This document shows, one piece after another, positions 1-9,173 of a stretch of 64,000 nt of DNA. Below the pieces are notes generated by a model. That model worked only from the letters and a program-made list of their open reading frames with translations. It searched no databases and had not been told where the DNA came from. The first letter of the stretch is position 1; each line of letters starts with the position of its first letter. Where the stretch lies: positions 83,256 through 147,255 of the forward strand of contig CAZCFY010000011.1 in NCBI GenBank assembly GCA_964498095.1, given 5' to 3'. The translations under genes were made by a program, and so were the position numbers. Origin of the DNA: SG-bin7 sp964498095 (GTDB lineage Bacteria > Bdellovibrionota > Bdellovibrionia > Bdellovibrionales > SG-bin7).

Positions 1-291
1 AGACGAATTCCAAGGACTAAGGTCTAGGGCTTTGCGCCAATAAGAAAGGGCCAAGCCATAATGCGCCAATTGGTATTCCGCGAGCCCCAAATTAAGAAAT
101 ATATCTGAGCTGGGTGTGCTCGCTGCGGCACGCTTAAAACTCTCGGCGGACTCGGTGTATTCTTTCGCCAGGTAATGCTTTGCGCCTAACGTAAAATCCT
201 CACTGGCGAATAGCTTAAAAGGTATTAAAAATGATGCTAACAAAAGTAGCCTGACCATCATATTAATGATTAGTTTAAAGATGAATTTCAT
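1..291 (-). CDS. Exported TPR protein, N-terminal part (BatE-like?)
   Basis: The reading frame on the minus strand is open from an ATG at 291 to the window edge, giving 97 residues, so the gene continues outside the window. Residues 1-29 form a Sec signal peptide with a hydrophobic run ending in LFA before SED. Residues 31-97 form tetratricopeptide helices, with LNLGLAEYQLAHYGLALSYW matching the TPR pattern. The pattern resembles BatE-type proteins of the Bat aerotolerance operon, but that assignment is only suggestive from a fragment. It is divergent from the astC-like gene, with about 56 bp between them. Confidence 0.7.
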   Translation of the reverse strand, partial: MKFIFKLIINMMVRLLLLASFLIPFKLFASEDFTLGAKHYLAKEYTESAESFKRAAASTPSSDIFLNLGLAEYQLAHYGLALSYWRKALDLSPWNSS

Positions 292-347
292 AGGTGTCTA
301 TGGCACTCTGATTTTAAAGCTTAAATTACAAGAGAGGCATGTATTTT

Positions 348-1733
348 ATGGCACAGATGTTAGGGGATGAACTAAATTCTTCATCCAAAGTCCAGAAGCA
401 GATCGATGACTTGGTCCAGTCAGTTCAAGAAATCGCAAAAAAAATAACATCAGTAACACCGGCGAACCCAGATAAGATCCCTTCCTTTAAAACTATGGCC
501 GACAAAATCGCGCAAAATCGCGGTCGCCCGCTCTATTTACCGTTTATTGGCTCCGGTATTGGTCATGGCAGTTTAGTAGAACTTGAAGATGGAAGCGTAA
601 AATTAGATTTGATCAACGGGATTGGCATTAACCTCATGGGACACAGTCATCCGCGTATTATGGCGGCGACTATTCGTGGCGCCATTCAAGATATCATCGT
701 CCAGGGGAATTTAGAGCCCAATAAAGAGTATGTGGAATTTGGTGAGCTACTGACATCTCTTGCTAAAAAGAAGAGCCGTTTAAGACATGCGTGGATTACG
801 ACTTGCGGGTCGATGGCAAACGAGATCGCGCTGAAAATTTCGCGGCAAAAGCGGAACCCGGCGCGGAAAATTTTAGCCATGAAAGGTGCCTTCGCGGGCC
901 GCTCAACGCTCATGACCGAAATTACTGACAATCCAGCAACCAAAGAGGGTCAGCCTAATTATGAAGAGGTTTTGCGCGTGCCCTTTTTGGATATCAAAGA
1001 AAGCCGCAGCCGCGAAGTGGCACTGGCCGAAATGAAAAAGCACATTGACCAAAATAAGGGAAACATCAGCGCCTTTATGTTTGAACTTGTTCAGGGAGAG
1101 GGTGGCTTCAATGTGGGAACCCGCGAATACTTTATTCCCCTCTTTGAGCTCTGTAAGGAAAATAATATTTTACTATGGGCCGATGAGGTGCAAACTTTTG
1201 CGCGTACCGGTGAGCTTTTTGCCTACGAAAAGTTAGATTTAGGAAATTACTTAGATTTCGTCACCCTTGCTAAAACAGCGCAAGTCGGCTGCACGCTGTT
1301 TACAGATGAGATGAATCCAAAGCCTGGATTAATAGCTGGTACTTTTGCCGGCGCAACGGCTTCGCTTGCGGCGGGGACGGAAATCATTCGCATGCTGGTA
1401 GAAGAAAACTATCTAGGGCCCCAGGGAAAAATCGCCAAGTTACATACGGAATTTACGGGCATGCTAGAGAAGTTGGCCAGCACGTCTCTTAAAGGGATGT
1501 TGGATGAAATTGGTGGCACGGGCCTTATGATTGCGGCAAAGCCACTTGATGGCTCGAAAACAATGATAGAAAAATTAGTAAAAGTTTTATTTGAAAATGG
1601 CATTATTGGTTATTATTGCGGTCATGGTCCCTATAAATTGCGATTTTTGATCCCCGCAACGATGACAACGGCGGAAATTAAGATGGCCGGCGAAATTCTT
1701 GAAAAATCAATTTTACAAGTAGCGAAAGGTTAA
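348..1733 (+). CDS. astC: Class III PLP aminotransferase, succinylornithine transaminase-like (AstC role)
   Basis: A fold-type I, class III aminotransferase of about 461 residues. The active-site signature ADEVQTFARTGELFAYE is followed by LAKTAQ, whose lysine is the expected Schiff-base residue. It is co-directional with astA and astD, with no gap before astA, so the likely role is transamination of N2-succinylornithine to succinylglutamate semialdehyde. An in-frame ATG lies at 339, but AGAGAGG at 331-337 is only 1 nt from it and 10 nt from the ATG at 348, so 348 is preferred. Family membership is clear. The substrate is inferred from the neighbours; a related ornithine or acetylornithine transaminase activity is possible. 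The usual FHGR motif is FAGR here. Confidence 0.82.
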   Translation: MAQMLGDELNSSSKVQKQIDDLVQSVQEIAKKITSVTPANPDKIPSFKTMADKIAQNRGRPLYLPFIGSGIGHGSLVELEDGSVKLDLINGIGINLMGHSHPRIMAATIRGAIQDIIVQGNLEPNKEYVEFGELLTSLAKKKSRLRHAWITTCGSMANEIALKISRQKRNPARKILAMKGAFAGRSTLMTEITDNPATKEGQPNYEEVLRVPFLDIKESRSREVALAEMKKHIDQNKGNISAFMFELVQGEGGFNVGTREYFIPLFELCKENNILLWADEVQTFARTGELFAYEKLDLGNYLDFVTLAKTAQVGCTLFTDEMNPKPGLIAGTFAGATASLAAGTEIIRMLVEENYLGPQGKIAKLHTEFTGMLEKLASTSLKGMLDEIGGTGLMIAAKPLDGSKTMIEKLVKVLFENGIIGYYCGHGPYKLRFLIPATMTTAEIKMAGEILEKSILQVAKG

Positions 1734-2762
1734 ATGAGTTTCTTAATTCGCAGCGCTGAGCCAGACGATCTTGAAGGTCTTTTTGACTTAGCCAATCAAT
1801 TTCACTTGCTAAATATGCCCGCGGATAAAACGATTTTATCGCAGAAAATCGAACGCAGTGTGGCTTCGTTTGCAGGCGAACTGGAAATTGATAAGGCGGA
1901 ATATTTATTTTTGATTCAGGACCCGCAAATTCGCAACCGCATTCTGGGATGCTCACAAATCATAGCTAAACACGGCAATCCAGGAATGCCGCATTACTCT
2001 TTTCAGGTTACAAAGGTAAACAAATTTAGCGAAGATCTTGGTATTGGGTTCATCCACAAAGTGTTGCGCTTTAAAGAGGATCTCGATGGACCTACGGAAA
2101 TTGGCGGTTTATTAGTTGATAAATCCATGCGCCGCCGACCAGAAAAGCTGGGAAAACAAATTAGTTTGATTCGATTTTTATACATGGCGATGCATCGCGA
2201 GCGCTTTAAAAGCCGCGTGCTATGTGAACTCACTCCACCGCTTCTTGAGGATGGGCGCAGCGAATTTTGGGAAGCTGTTGGCCGCCGCTTTACCGGACTT
2301 CCTTACGATGAAGCCGATGAACTCAGTCAAACACATAAGGAATTTATTCGTCAGCTGTTTCCCGAGCAAGACATTTACCTTTGCCTCATTGACTCGCGTG
2401 CGCGTCTGTCTTTGGGAAAGGTCGGCACGGAAACCATTCCCGCCCAAATGATCTTAGAAAAGGTAGGATTTAAAAATCTGCAGGAAATCGATCCCTTTGA
2501 CGGTGGTCCGCACTTTGGTGTGGACTTGAAGGATATCACGGTAGTTAAAACGACTACCAAAAAAAGTGTATCGAAGTCCGACCGGGCCCAGTATACCCAA
2601 CTCGCCTTGATTGGACTCGATGTCGGCCCCAAATTTCGCGGGGTTTATTCTTTGGTAGATGCCCGGGCCGGAAATGAAATCCATATTCCCGTACCGGCCC
2701 AAAAGCTTTTGGGTGTTGAGGCGGGCCAACAAGTTTTCGTTTCATTGCTCGACGAGGAGTAG
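1734..2762 (+). CDS. astA: Arginine N-succinyltransferase
   Basis: A 342-residue protein of the AstA/AruG GNAT-fold family. It transfers succinyl from succinyl-CoA to the alpha-amino group of arginine, the first step of the arginine succinyltransferase (AST) pathway. Family hallmarks are visible: a central block around residue 180 with FWEAVGRRF, and the conserved PAQMILEKVGFK ... IDPFDGGPHF near residues 235-265. The ATG abuts the astC-like stop codon directly, implying translational coupling. The next gene is astD, 2 nt away. The dihydrolase AstB and the desuccinylase AstE are not adjacent. Confidence 0.9.
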   Translation: MSFLIRSAEPDDLEGLFDLANQFHLLNMPADKTILSQKIERSVASFAGELEIDKAEYLFLIQDPQIRNRILGCSQIIAKHGNPGMPHYSFQVTKVNKFSEDLGIGFIHKVLRFKEDLDGPTEIGGLLVDKSMRRRPEKLGKQISLIRFLYMAMHRERFKSRVLCELTPPLLEDGRSEFWEAVGRRFTGLPYDEADELSQTHKEFIRQLFPEQDIYLCLIDSRARLSLGKVGTETIPAQMILEKVGFKNLQEIDPFDGGPHFGVDLKDITVVKTTTKKSVSKSDRAQYTQLALIGLDVGPKFRGVYSLVDARAGNEIHIPVPAQKLLGVEAGQQVFVSLLDEE

Positions 2763-2764
2763 AA

Positions 2765-4273
2765 ATGTCAGGTCTACAAGCGTTACAATATTTAGGTGAC
2801 TATATTGACGGAAGATTTGTTCTGCCAAATTCTCCTGATGGCGAAATTAAAATCAATAGCCCCGCCGATCTTAGTGATCACGTAATTACCATTAAACACA
2901 AAGTCGAAAATGTTGATGCCGCCGTGGCAGCCGCACAAAAAGCGTTTTTGCCTTGGGCGCGGTTAAGTACAGAAGAGCGTAAGCGCCATCTCCTGAAATT
3001 GAAAGAAGTTTTCTCTGCCCATCAGGAAGACATGGCAAAAATTATAAGCCGCGAAACAGGTAAACCTTTATGGGAATCACGTACCGAAGCAAAGGGATTG
3101 GCCGGGAAAATAGATATCACGATAAATTATTCCATGAAGCTCGTGGAAACGGAATTGGTAAAAGACGCTTTGCCGGGGGTAGATGGGGTTATCCGCTATC
3201 AACCGCGCGGCGTGATGGCTGTAGTAGGACCGTTTAATTTTCCGGCGCACTTACCGAATGGGCATATTATACCGGCACTATTAACGGGAAATACCGTGGT
3301 TTTTAAACCCTCCGACAAGACACCGGCGGTGGGGCAATTTATGGCGCAACTTTTTGAAAAAGCTGAATTTCCGAAGGGTGTTTTTAATATGATTCAGGGT
3401 CCGGGCAATGTTGGCCGGCGCCTAGTGCTTGATGAAAATGTCGCAGGTATTTTGTTTACCGGCTCTTACGAAGTTGGCTTAAAAATCAAAGAAGATACTT
3501 TAAACCATTTCTGGAAAATTTTGGCGCTCGAAATGGGCGGCAAGAATGCCACTGTTGTATGGCATGATGCAGATTTGGAAAAAGCCATTTATGAATCCCT
3601 CATAGGATGTTTTTTAACGGCGGGGCAAAGATGTTCATGTACTAGCAGAGTGATATTACATCAGTCTATCGCGCAAGAGTTTACCGATAAATTTTACGCT
3701 GCTGCCAAAAAAATTAAAATTGGGCATTGGAGCGAGGATGTCCTATTTGGCCCGCTAATTAGTAAAGATTCGGTTGAAAAATATTTGCGCTTTCAGGAAA
3801 TCGCAAAGCGCGAAGGTGCAGAAACTTTAATGCGTGGAAAAGTCCTTGAGCTTGAAAAGCAGGGATATTACGTCACGCCTAGTATTAATTTGGTAAAAGA
3901 AATGAAGCCGAAATCGGTTTACCAACGCAGCGAAATTTTTGGTCCGAATGTCGCCTTTTACACCGCTCAGGATTTTGATGAGGCGATGGATATTGTGAAT
4001 AATACGAGTTATGGCCTCGTATTGTCGGTGTTTACTAAAGAGAAGAGTCTTTACGAGGAATCATTATTAAAATCCCGCGTTGGTTTGTTAAATTGGAACC
4101 GTACCACGAATGGCGCAAGTTCAAGGCTGCCATTTGGCGGAAGAGGGAAATCTGGAAACGATCGTCCTTCTGGACATTTCGCGGTGGAATATTGTACGAC
4201 TCCGGTCGCCAGCCTTGAGGACACCGGGCCTCTGGATAAGAAAACTCTTTTCCCTGGAATAGTGTTGGACTGA
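2765..4273 (+). CDS. astD: N-succinylglutamate 5-semialdehyde dehydrogenase
   Basis: A 502-residue aldehyde dehydrogenase. GPFNFPAHLPNGHIIPAL is typical of AstD. The catalytic Cys sits in GQRCSCTSR (about residue 290) and the general-base Glu in LEMGGKN (about 258). It oxidises succinylglutamate semialdehyde to succinylglutamate with NAD+. GAGGAG stands 6 nt before the ATG. The TGA stop overlaps the mltG ATG by one base, so mltG is probably co-transcribed. Its position right after astA supports AstD over other ALDH subfamilies. Confidence 0.9.
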   Translation: MSGLQALQYLGDYIDGRFVLPNSPDGEIKINSPADLSDHVITIKHKVENVDAAVAAAQKAFLPWARLSTEERKRHLLKLKEVFSAHQEDMAKIISRETGKPLWESRTEAKGLAGKIDITINYSMKLVETELVKDALPGVDGVIRYQPRGVMAVVGPFNFPAHLPNGHIIPALLTGNTVVFKPSDKTPAVGQFMAQLFEKAEFPKGVFNMIQGPGNVGRRLVLDENVAGILFTGSYEVGLKIKEDTLNHFWKILALEMGGKNATVVWHDADLEKAIYESLIGCFLTAGQRCSCTSRVILHQSIAQEFTDKFYAAAKKIKIGHWSEDVLFGPLISKDSVEKYLRFQEIAKREGAETLMRGKVLELEKQGYYVTPSINLVKEMKPKSVYQRSEIFGPNVAFYTAQDFDEAMDIVNNTSYGLVLSVFTKEKSLYEESLLKSRVGLLNWNRTTNGASSRLPFGGRGKSGNDRPSGHFAVEYCTTPVASLEDTGPLDKKTLFPGIVLD

Positions 4274-5343
4274 TGATTAAAGCCGTAAAAATAATATTCG
4301 CATTTTTAGCTATTGTATTGGGTGTAGCCGGCTGGTTTTTGTACGACAATATATTTTCGGCAATAGATGGCGACGATCAAGCCGAAATGATTTTAGATGT
4401 CAGGCCCGGCACGACACTCAGAAAGTTAGCTAATGAATTGCAGGAGAATGGCCTATTAAAGGATGCTGATGCATTTTACTATTACGTTAGGATTCTGCGT
4501 AAAGGGAGCTTAATTAAGGCGGGGGAATACACGGTAAAAAAAGCCATGTCGCCTTCAGAAATATGGACGATAGTGGCGTCAGGGCGCAGCGTGGACCGGG
4601 TTTTTACAATTCGGGAGGGGTTGAATTCATTTGAAATCGCGCAGATTTTTGAGCGTTCTGGATTTGGCACTGCCAGCGAGTTTTTGAACCTTGTGTTTGA
4701 CCGTAACCTGGCCGTTAAGCTCACGGGTGTTGAGGCCTCCTCGTTGGAAGGATATTTATTTCCAGATACCTACAAACTAAACAAATATATTGGTGCACGT
4801 GAGTGTATAAATATTATGGTAAGACGTTCGGTAAAGGTGATTGAAGATGTACGCCGTGAAACTCCAACAAAGATGACAATACCCACTATGGTCACCATCG
4901 CGAGTATCGTTGAAAAGGAGACGGGGGCCCCAAGCGAAAGGCCGTTAATATCCAGCGTTGTTCATAACCGCTTAGCCAAAGGCATGAAGCTGCAAATGGA
5001 TCCCACAGTTATCTACGGTTTTTGGCGAAAAACAGGAAAATATATAGAAAATATCCGGCGGCAAGATTTACTTGAACCCAACGAATACAACACCTACACG
5101 TTTTACGGCTTACCTGCCGGACCGATCTCAAATCCCGGTAGAGAATCTTTGGCGGCGACTTTAAATCCGGCAAAGTCAGGTTACCTTTATTTTGTCAGCC
5201 GCAACGACGGGACACACGTGTTTTCCGAAACTTTAAAGGAGCATAACAAGGCCGTTGGAACTTTTCAGTTGGATCAAAAAAACCGCGCTGGCAAATCGTG
5301 GCGAAATTTAAAGAAAACTAAAAAAACCGCGAAGTCCCGTTAA
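4273..5343 (+). CDS. mltG: Endolytic murein transglycosylase MltG (YceG family)
   Basis: A 356-residue inner-membrane lytic transglycosylase that cleaves nascent glycan strands. One N-terminal transmembrane helix covers residues 4-24. A LysM-like region follows (RPGTTLRKLANELQENGLL). The catalytic domain contains ASIVEKETG, whose Glu is the catalytic residue, and MDPTVIYG. The conserved YNTY..GLPAGPISNPG motif is near residue 275. The C-terminus is Lys-rich. The start overlaps the astD stop, an unusual partner for mltG. The 3' end overlaps the convergent pgeF gene by 36 bp. Confidence 0.93.
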   Translation: MIKAVKIIFAFLAIVLGVAGWFLYDNIFSAIDGDDQAEMILDVRPGTTLRKLANELQENGLLKDADAFYYYVRILRKGSLIKAGEYTVKKAMSPSEIWTIVASGRSVDRVFTIREGLNSFEIAQIFERSGFGTASEFLNLVFDRNLAVKLTGVEASSLEGYLFPDTYKLNKYIGARECINIMVRRSVKVIEDVRRETPTKMTIPTMVTIASIVEKETGAPSERPLISSVVHNRLAKGMKLQMDPTVIYGFWRKTGKYIENIRRQDLLEPNEYNTYTFYGLPAGPISNPGRESLAATLNPAKSGYLYFVSRNDGTHVFSETLKEHNKAVGTFQLDQKNRAGKSWRNLKKTKKTAKSR

Positions 5344-6024
5344 GCTAACAAAACTAATCTGCCTACCCACTGGGTTTTCTTTTCTTCGGTAAGAGGCAAA
5401 ATTATCGTCAGTGAAAGTGTTATGCTCTGAAATCAAAATTTCTTTGATTCCAAATTCTCTCAATTGGTCCTTAATGACATTTGTTAAATCGAGATATCGT
5501 TTTTCCGGATCGGGATGGCTGGTAATGTAAGAAGGCAAATTAAAGTCTTTGCGCTCCCACACCTCGCGACCGACCTCAAAAGAATCTCTCCGTATATGGG
5601 GACCGACGACGGCTAAGAGATCAGAGGCTTTCTCCGCAAATTCCTGGCGCAAAAGTTTTTGGGTAATTTTATTGTCTACACCCCGCCAGCCAGCATGAAT
5701 TGCGGCTACACGCTCCATCTTCTTATCAACAATCATGATCGGTAGACAGTCGGCGGTGACAATTGTTAGGGCTAAATTTAAATCATAAGTCCAATGCGCA
5801 TCGGCTTCAACCACACGCATTTTGGAAGCTGGCACAAAAGTGTCTCCATGATTTTGCTTAAGTTTAGCAATATTTAGATCAGGAAATAGAGTAGGAAAAT
5901 CATCCCAAGTAAAGTGGCGACTACCAAAAAAAGCGATAACCCCAACATCTTTGGCTAATTTAATTTTGACTAATTCGCCCAAAAATTTATTTTCTTTTAA
6001 AAGAGGTTCAAGTTTTAATGTCAT
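5308..6024 (-). CDS. pgeF: Multicopper-polyphenol-oxidase/PgeF (YfiH) family protein
   Basis: A 238-residue YfiH/DUF152 protein. Family members act as peptidoglycan editing factors and as purine nucleoside phosphorylases. The zinc-site motifs are present: NHGD (about residue 79), TADC (about 110) and AIHAGWRG (about 128). The CxYCD motif found in many homologues near the C-terminus is NTFTD here. It is the last gene of the minus-strand block. It overlaps the rluD 3' end by 17 nt, and its own 3' end overlaps mltG on the other strand. Confidence 0.88.
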   Translation of the reverse strand: MTLKLEPLLKENKFLGELVKIKLAKDVGVIAFFGSRHFTWDDFPTLFPDLNIAKLKQNHGDTFVPASKMRVVEADAHWTYDLNLALTIVTADCLPIMIVDKKMERVAAIHAGWRGVDNKITQKLLRQEFAEKASDLLAVVGPHIRRDSFEVGREVWERKDFNLPSYITSHPDPEKRYLDLTNVIKDQLREFGIKEILISEHNTFTDDNFASYRRKENPVGRQISFVSLTGLRGFFSFL

Positions 6025-6988
6025 ATTTTAATCCTGAATCTAATAATAGGTTCTTAAAGTCCTCCGGCAGGGGGGCTAGAAATTGCACTTTCTTTTGCGT
6101 TCTCGGATGAATGAGCTCGAGCTTAAAAGCGTGTAGGGCGCATCGCGGAAAAGAAGTTTCAATACCCGAGTAAAGGCGATCACCAATTATGGGTGTTCCT
6201 GATTCGGCGAGGTGCACGCGAATCTGATGAGTTCTGCCGGTTTCAAGCGAAAGCTCGGTGAGGGCCACGCCATTTTTTCCCGTCATTAATACTTTATAAT
6301 GGGTGGTTGCTAACCGCCCGTTATTTTCTTGCACATAATCCTTTAGGGCGTACACGCTCTCTGGCCGGATAATTTTTTTGTCGCGGGGATTGCGTAAGGA
6401 TACTCGTTTTGTCCGGAAGGAGGGATGGCGAATAAGATAACTTGAAATTGTTCCGTGATCAGGCTTGAGGGCGTGATGAGTCACCGCCAAATAAAGTCGT
6501 GTAACCGACTTTTCGTGAAATTGCGCATATAAATTATCTTGAGCACTATCCGTTTTGGCAACTACCAAAAGACCACTCGTGTCTCGGTCAAGTCGATGCA
6601 CGATACCCGGTCGGTCGGGGGAATAACCACGTGACAGCTTGGTTCTTTCCTTAAGAGCATCGACGAGAGACGATTGCTTTCCATTTTGGGTGCGATGAAC
6701 TAGTAGACCCGCCGGTTTATTTACCACTAAAATTTCGTCGTCTTCGAAAACAACTTCAAAATGAATGGGTGTCTCCGTAGCGGCCGCCACTATCTCAGGT
6801 GATATTTCGATTTCATCGCCAGCGTTAATCGTCGTGGAAGTTTTAGCGATTTTACCGTTTACTTTAACGAGACCTTTATCTAATGCCTGTTTAGCTTGGG
6901 ATCGCGACTTATATAAGTTATGACCGGCTAAAAACTTATCCGCGCGCTCGGGACTGGAAATTTCCGCGACAAACTTATTTTTTTCCAA
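6008..6988 (-). CDS. rluD: 23S rRNA pseudouridine synthase, RluD/RluA family
   Basis: A 326-residue protein with an N-terminal S4 RNA-binding domain (residues 10-70, SRSQAKQALDKGLVKVNGK) and a catalytic domain with HRLDRDTSGLLVVAK, whose Asp is the catalytic nucleophile. ETGRTHQIRVHL is also diagnostic. It isomerises uridines in 23S rRNA. The start codon is TTG, inside the final codons of the upstream gene (14-nt overlap). RluD versus RluC cannot be settled from sequence alone; S4 plus RluA fits RluD best. Confidence 0.87.
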   Translation of the reverse strand: MEKNKFVAEISSPERADKFLAGHNLYKSRSQAKQALDKGLVKVNGKIAKTSTTINAGDEIEISPEIVAAATETPIHFEVVFEDDEILVVNKPAGLLVHRTQNGKQSSLVDALKERTKLSRGYSPDRPGIVHRLDRDTSGLLVVAKTDSAQDNLYAQFHEKSVTRLYLAVTHHALKPDHGTISSYLIRHPSFRTKRVSLRNPRDKKIIRPESVYALKDYVQENNGRLATTHYKVLMTGKNGVALTELSLETGRTHQIRVHLAESGTPIIGDRLYSGIETSFPRCALHAFKLELIHPRTQKKVQFLAPLPEDFKNLLLDSGLKYDIKT

Positions 6989-7616
6989 GGGAATCTTTGT
7001 AGCGCTTTAAATAAGTGCGTGTAACCTTGCCCTCGTCGAGGCCCAGTAGCTTGCAAAGTTGCGCCAAAAATCCACGAACAAAAACGGGCGCGGGCATGGC
7101 TGTATAATCATTCTTTTCGATGGCCTCTAAATGAGCGCGATTAATACGTGTAAATTCGGAGAGCTGATCAACAGTTATTTCTTTGTATTCGCGGACTCTC
7201 TTTAACATAGCCCCGTCAAATTCCATCGTCGCCTGAATTTCTCGTTCAAAATTGTCATCGACTTTAAAAGTACCAAATTTAGTTTTGCCAAAACCGCTTT
7301 CAGACGCCAGCTGTGACGGCGTCTTTGTCGCTAACGGAATTTTCTCCGCTGTCTTAGGGCTGGCAGCAGAATCACCTGTTTTCAATTTTGAATCATAGGC
7401 TACGCGTAAGCGTTGATTACCGAGAACAGAGTAAGCCTCTTCAATGAGACGGTTAAGTGCCTGAGCTTCTTGGGGCGTAAACATTGTATAAAGAGCTGGG
7501 CTGTCTACAGAGTAAGTAGCCTTCGCGCGCTGATAAGCTTCGTGAATTTCGTGTTCCGCGGCTGTGGAATTGATTTCTAATATTTCGTAATAATTTTGAG
7601 ACTGCCAGTTGCTCAT
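6975..7616 (-). CDS. Degenerate J-domain / RodZ-type helix-turn-helix fusion protein
   Basis: A 213-residue protein with two modules. Residues 8-80 read like a DnaJ J domain (NYYEILEINSTAAEHEIHEAYQRAK ... AYSVLGNQRLRVAYDSKL), but the HPD tripeptide that stimulates DnaK is absent, with SVD at about that place. Residues 125-210 form a RodZ-like HTH_25 domain (MLKRVREYKEITVDQLSEF, INRAHLEAIEKNDY, PVFVRGFLAQLCKLLGLD). No transmembrane helix is seen. It sits between the MinD-like ATPase and rluD, with short spacing on both sides. A DNA-binding or cytoskeleton-linked regulatory role is inferred only. Confidence 0.72.
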   Translation of the reverse strand: MSNWQSQNYYEILEINSTAAEHEIHEAYQRAKATYSVDSPALYTMFTPQEAQALNRLIEEAYSVLGNQRLRVAYDSKLKTGDSAASPKTAEKIPLATKTPSQLASESGFGKTKFGTFKVDDNFEREIQATMEFDGAMLKRVREYKEITVDQLSEFTRINRAHLEAIEKNDYTAMPAPVFVRGFLAQLCKLLGLDEGKVTRTYLKRYKDSLGKK

Positions 7617-7624
7617 TTTAAAAA

Positions 7625-8554
7625 TTATACCACGGCTTTTTTGCTTTGGCGATGCACTAAATTTTTTGCGATAGTTAGAAATTGTGCAACCAAGCGGCTG
7701 TGAGGATATTCGGTAATTAGCGGTCGGCGTTTACGTAATGCCTGCCAAACAGCGTTGTCGTGGTCCAGGTAGCCTAAGTAGTGTGTGCGTACTCCAAAAT
7801 ATTTCGTGCATACACTCGCTATCGAGTAACCCATATCAATATCCGATCGGGCCCGAATTTGATTTACGACAATTTCCAATTCAAATTCCGCAATTACTTG
7901 GCTCAGTCTCTGACCGGCAAGTGGATTTACCTTTTGCACATGTTTAATTAGATCCGCGGGCGTGCGGATGCCCAAATTATTTTTTTGATCCATGGCATCT
8001 TCGACAACCGTTTGGATCTGTAAATCACTTTCGGCACGGATAAGGTTACGAAAGAAAGCAGACTTAATAAATCGGTAGGCATTCTCGACGCTTACGGGCT
8101 CTGGTGTAAGCGCAATAATTTTTTTGTCGGCCATTAGGAAGAAATCAAGAATGCTATTATTGGTACCTGCCCCAAGGTCTAGTACCAAATAATCTGTCGG
8201 CAACTTTCTTAGTTCATCCATTAGCCGTTCTTGAGCGCCGGGATTTAAATTTGCTATGTTCAATGAATCATTAGATCCACTAATAAAATTGAGTCTTTGA
8301 AACGGGGTACTAGAAACAATTGTCCGCAAGTTGTCTACGCGGCCGGCGACGAAATCAGAAATACTCTTCTCGGGAATTGGCCCACCTAAACAGGTGTGAA
8401 TATTAGCTGCACCTAGGTCCAGATCGACTAACGTAACGGAATGTCCAAGCTGAGAAATAGAAATTGCGATGCTTGTGCTTATAAAGCTTTTACCAATGCC
8501 ACCCTTACCGCCGCCAATCGCGATAATGGTTGATGCGTTTGAATCTACAGACAT
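7625..8554 (-). CDS. MinD/ParA-family P-loop ATPase (FlhG-like)
   Basis: A 309-residue deviant-Walker-A ATPase: GGGKGGIGKSFIS at residues 13-25, switch I DLDLGAANIHTCLG, and Walker B YLVLDLGAG. TPEPVSVENAYRFIKSA matches the FlhG/MinD family. Such proteins mark poles or position flagella or other surface machines. The absence of flhF or minC next to it leaves the target open. The start overlaps the tsaB 3' end by 10 nt. I see no amphipathic C-terminal membrane-targeting helix like that of MinD. Confidence 0.8.
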   Translation of the reverse strand: MSVDSNASTIIAIGGGKGGIGKSFISTSIAISISQLGHSVTLVDLDLGAANIHTCLGGPIPEKSISDFVAGRVDNLRTIVSSTPFQRLNFISGSNDSLNIANLNPGAQERLMDELRKLPTDYLVLDLGAGTNNSILDFFLMADKKIIALTPEPVSVENAYRFIKSAFFRNLIRAESDLQIQTVVEDAMDQKNNLGIRTPADLIKHVQKVNPLAGQRLSQVIAEFELEIVVNQIRARSDIDMGYSIASVCTKYFGVRTHYLGYLDHDNAVWQALRKRRPLITEYPHSRLVAQFLTIAKNLVHRQSKKAVV

Positions 8555-9150
8555 ATGCCGAATTTCTCTTCGGCTTCGGAGCGCCTGATATAAAGAGGAA
8601 TGACTTCTCGCCAGGTCTTAAACTGGGCCGTCAAGGAAATTTCTCCGAGGCTCTTGGCGCTAGGTGGGACATTTTTTACAATAATGCAGTCCTTAAATTT
8701 TTCACCTTCAATGTCGGCAAATGTTAGAACTCCGGGGCCTTCGGTACAAATCCAGTATTTTGGTCCAGGTTTGAACACGCTGTAATATAAAAAATTTCGA
8801 AACGCTGAAGTTAAAACCAAAATGCTCTTATCTCCGAAGTCTGTCCCAAAAGCGATTATAGTTAACGAGTCTACGGGGTTAACAGGTAGATTACGTGCGT
8901 AGGCTAACGCCCGCGCAAAATTAACACCTACACGAATTCCGGTAAAACTTCCTGGTCCGACGCCAACTGCTAAGTGGGTGATAGTCTCAAGTTCGGTTTT
9001 CGTTTCGCTTAATAGCTCCGCAAAGGAAGTCGTTAGAAGTTCGCTATGCGTGGACTTCTTGCTCCATAACTTTTCGCCCAGAAGAGCGCCGTTTTTGTGT
9101 AAGGCGAGGCTCCCTTGGGTGGAGCTCGTCTCTATTGAGAGTAATATCAT
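8545..9150 (-). CDS. tsaB: tRNA threonylcarbamoyladenosine biosynthesis protein TsaB
   Basis: A 201-residue ASKHA-fold protein, slightly shorter than E. coli TsaB. ILLSIETSSTQGSLAL at the N-terminus and AVGVGPGSFTGIRVGVNFARALAY are family hallmarks. It partners TsaD in forming t6A37 on ANN-decoding tRNAs. The C-terminal IPLYIRRSEAEEKF matches the usual tail. It is co-directional with rseP, 23 nt downstream of it. Confidence 0.9.
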   Translation of the reverse strand: MILLSIETSSTQGSLALHKNGALLGEKLWSKKSTHSELLTTSFAELLSETKTELETITHLAVGVGPGSFTGIRVGVNFARALAYARNLPVNPVDSLTIIAFGTDFGDKSILVLTSAFRNFLYYSVFKPGPKYWICTEGPGVLTFADIEGEKFKDCIIVKNVPPSAKSLGEISLTAQFKTWREVIPLYIRRSEAEEKFGICL

Positions 9151-9173
9151 GAAAGTATTGTCACGAAAGTAAA

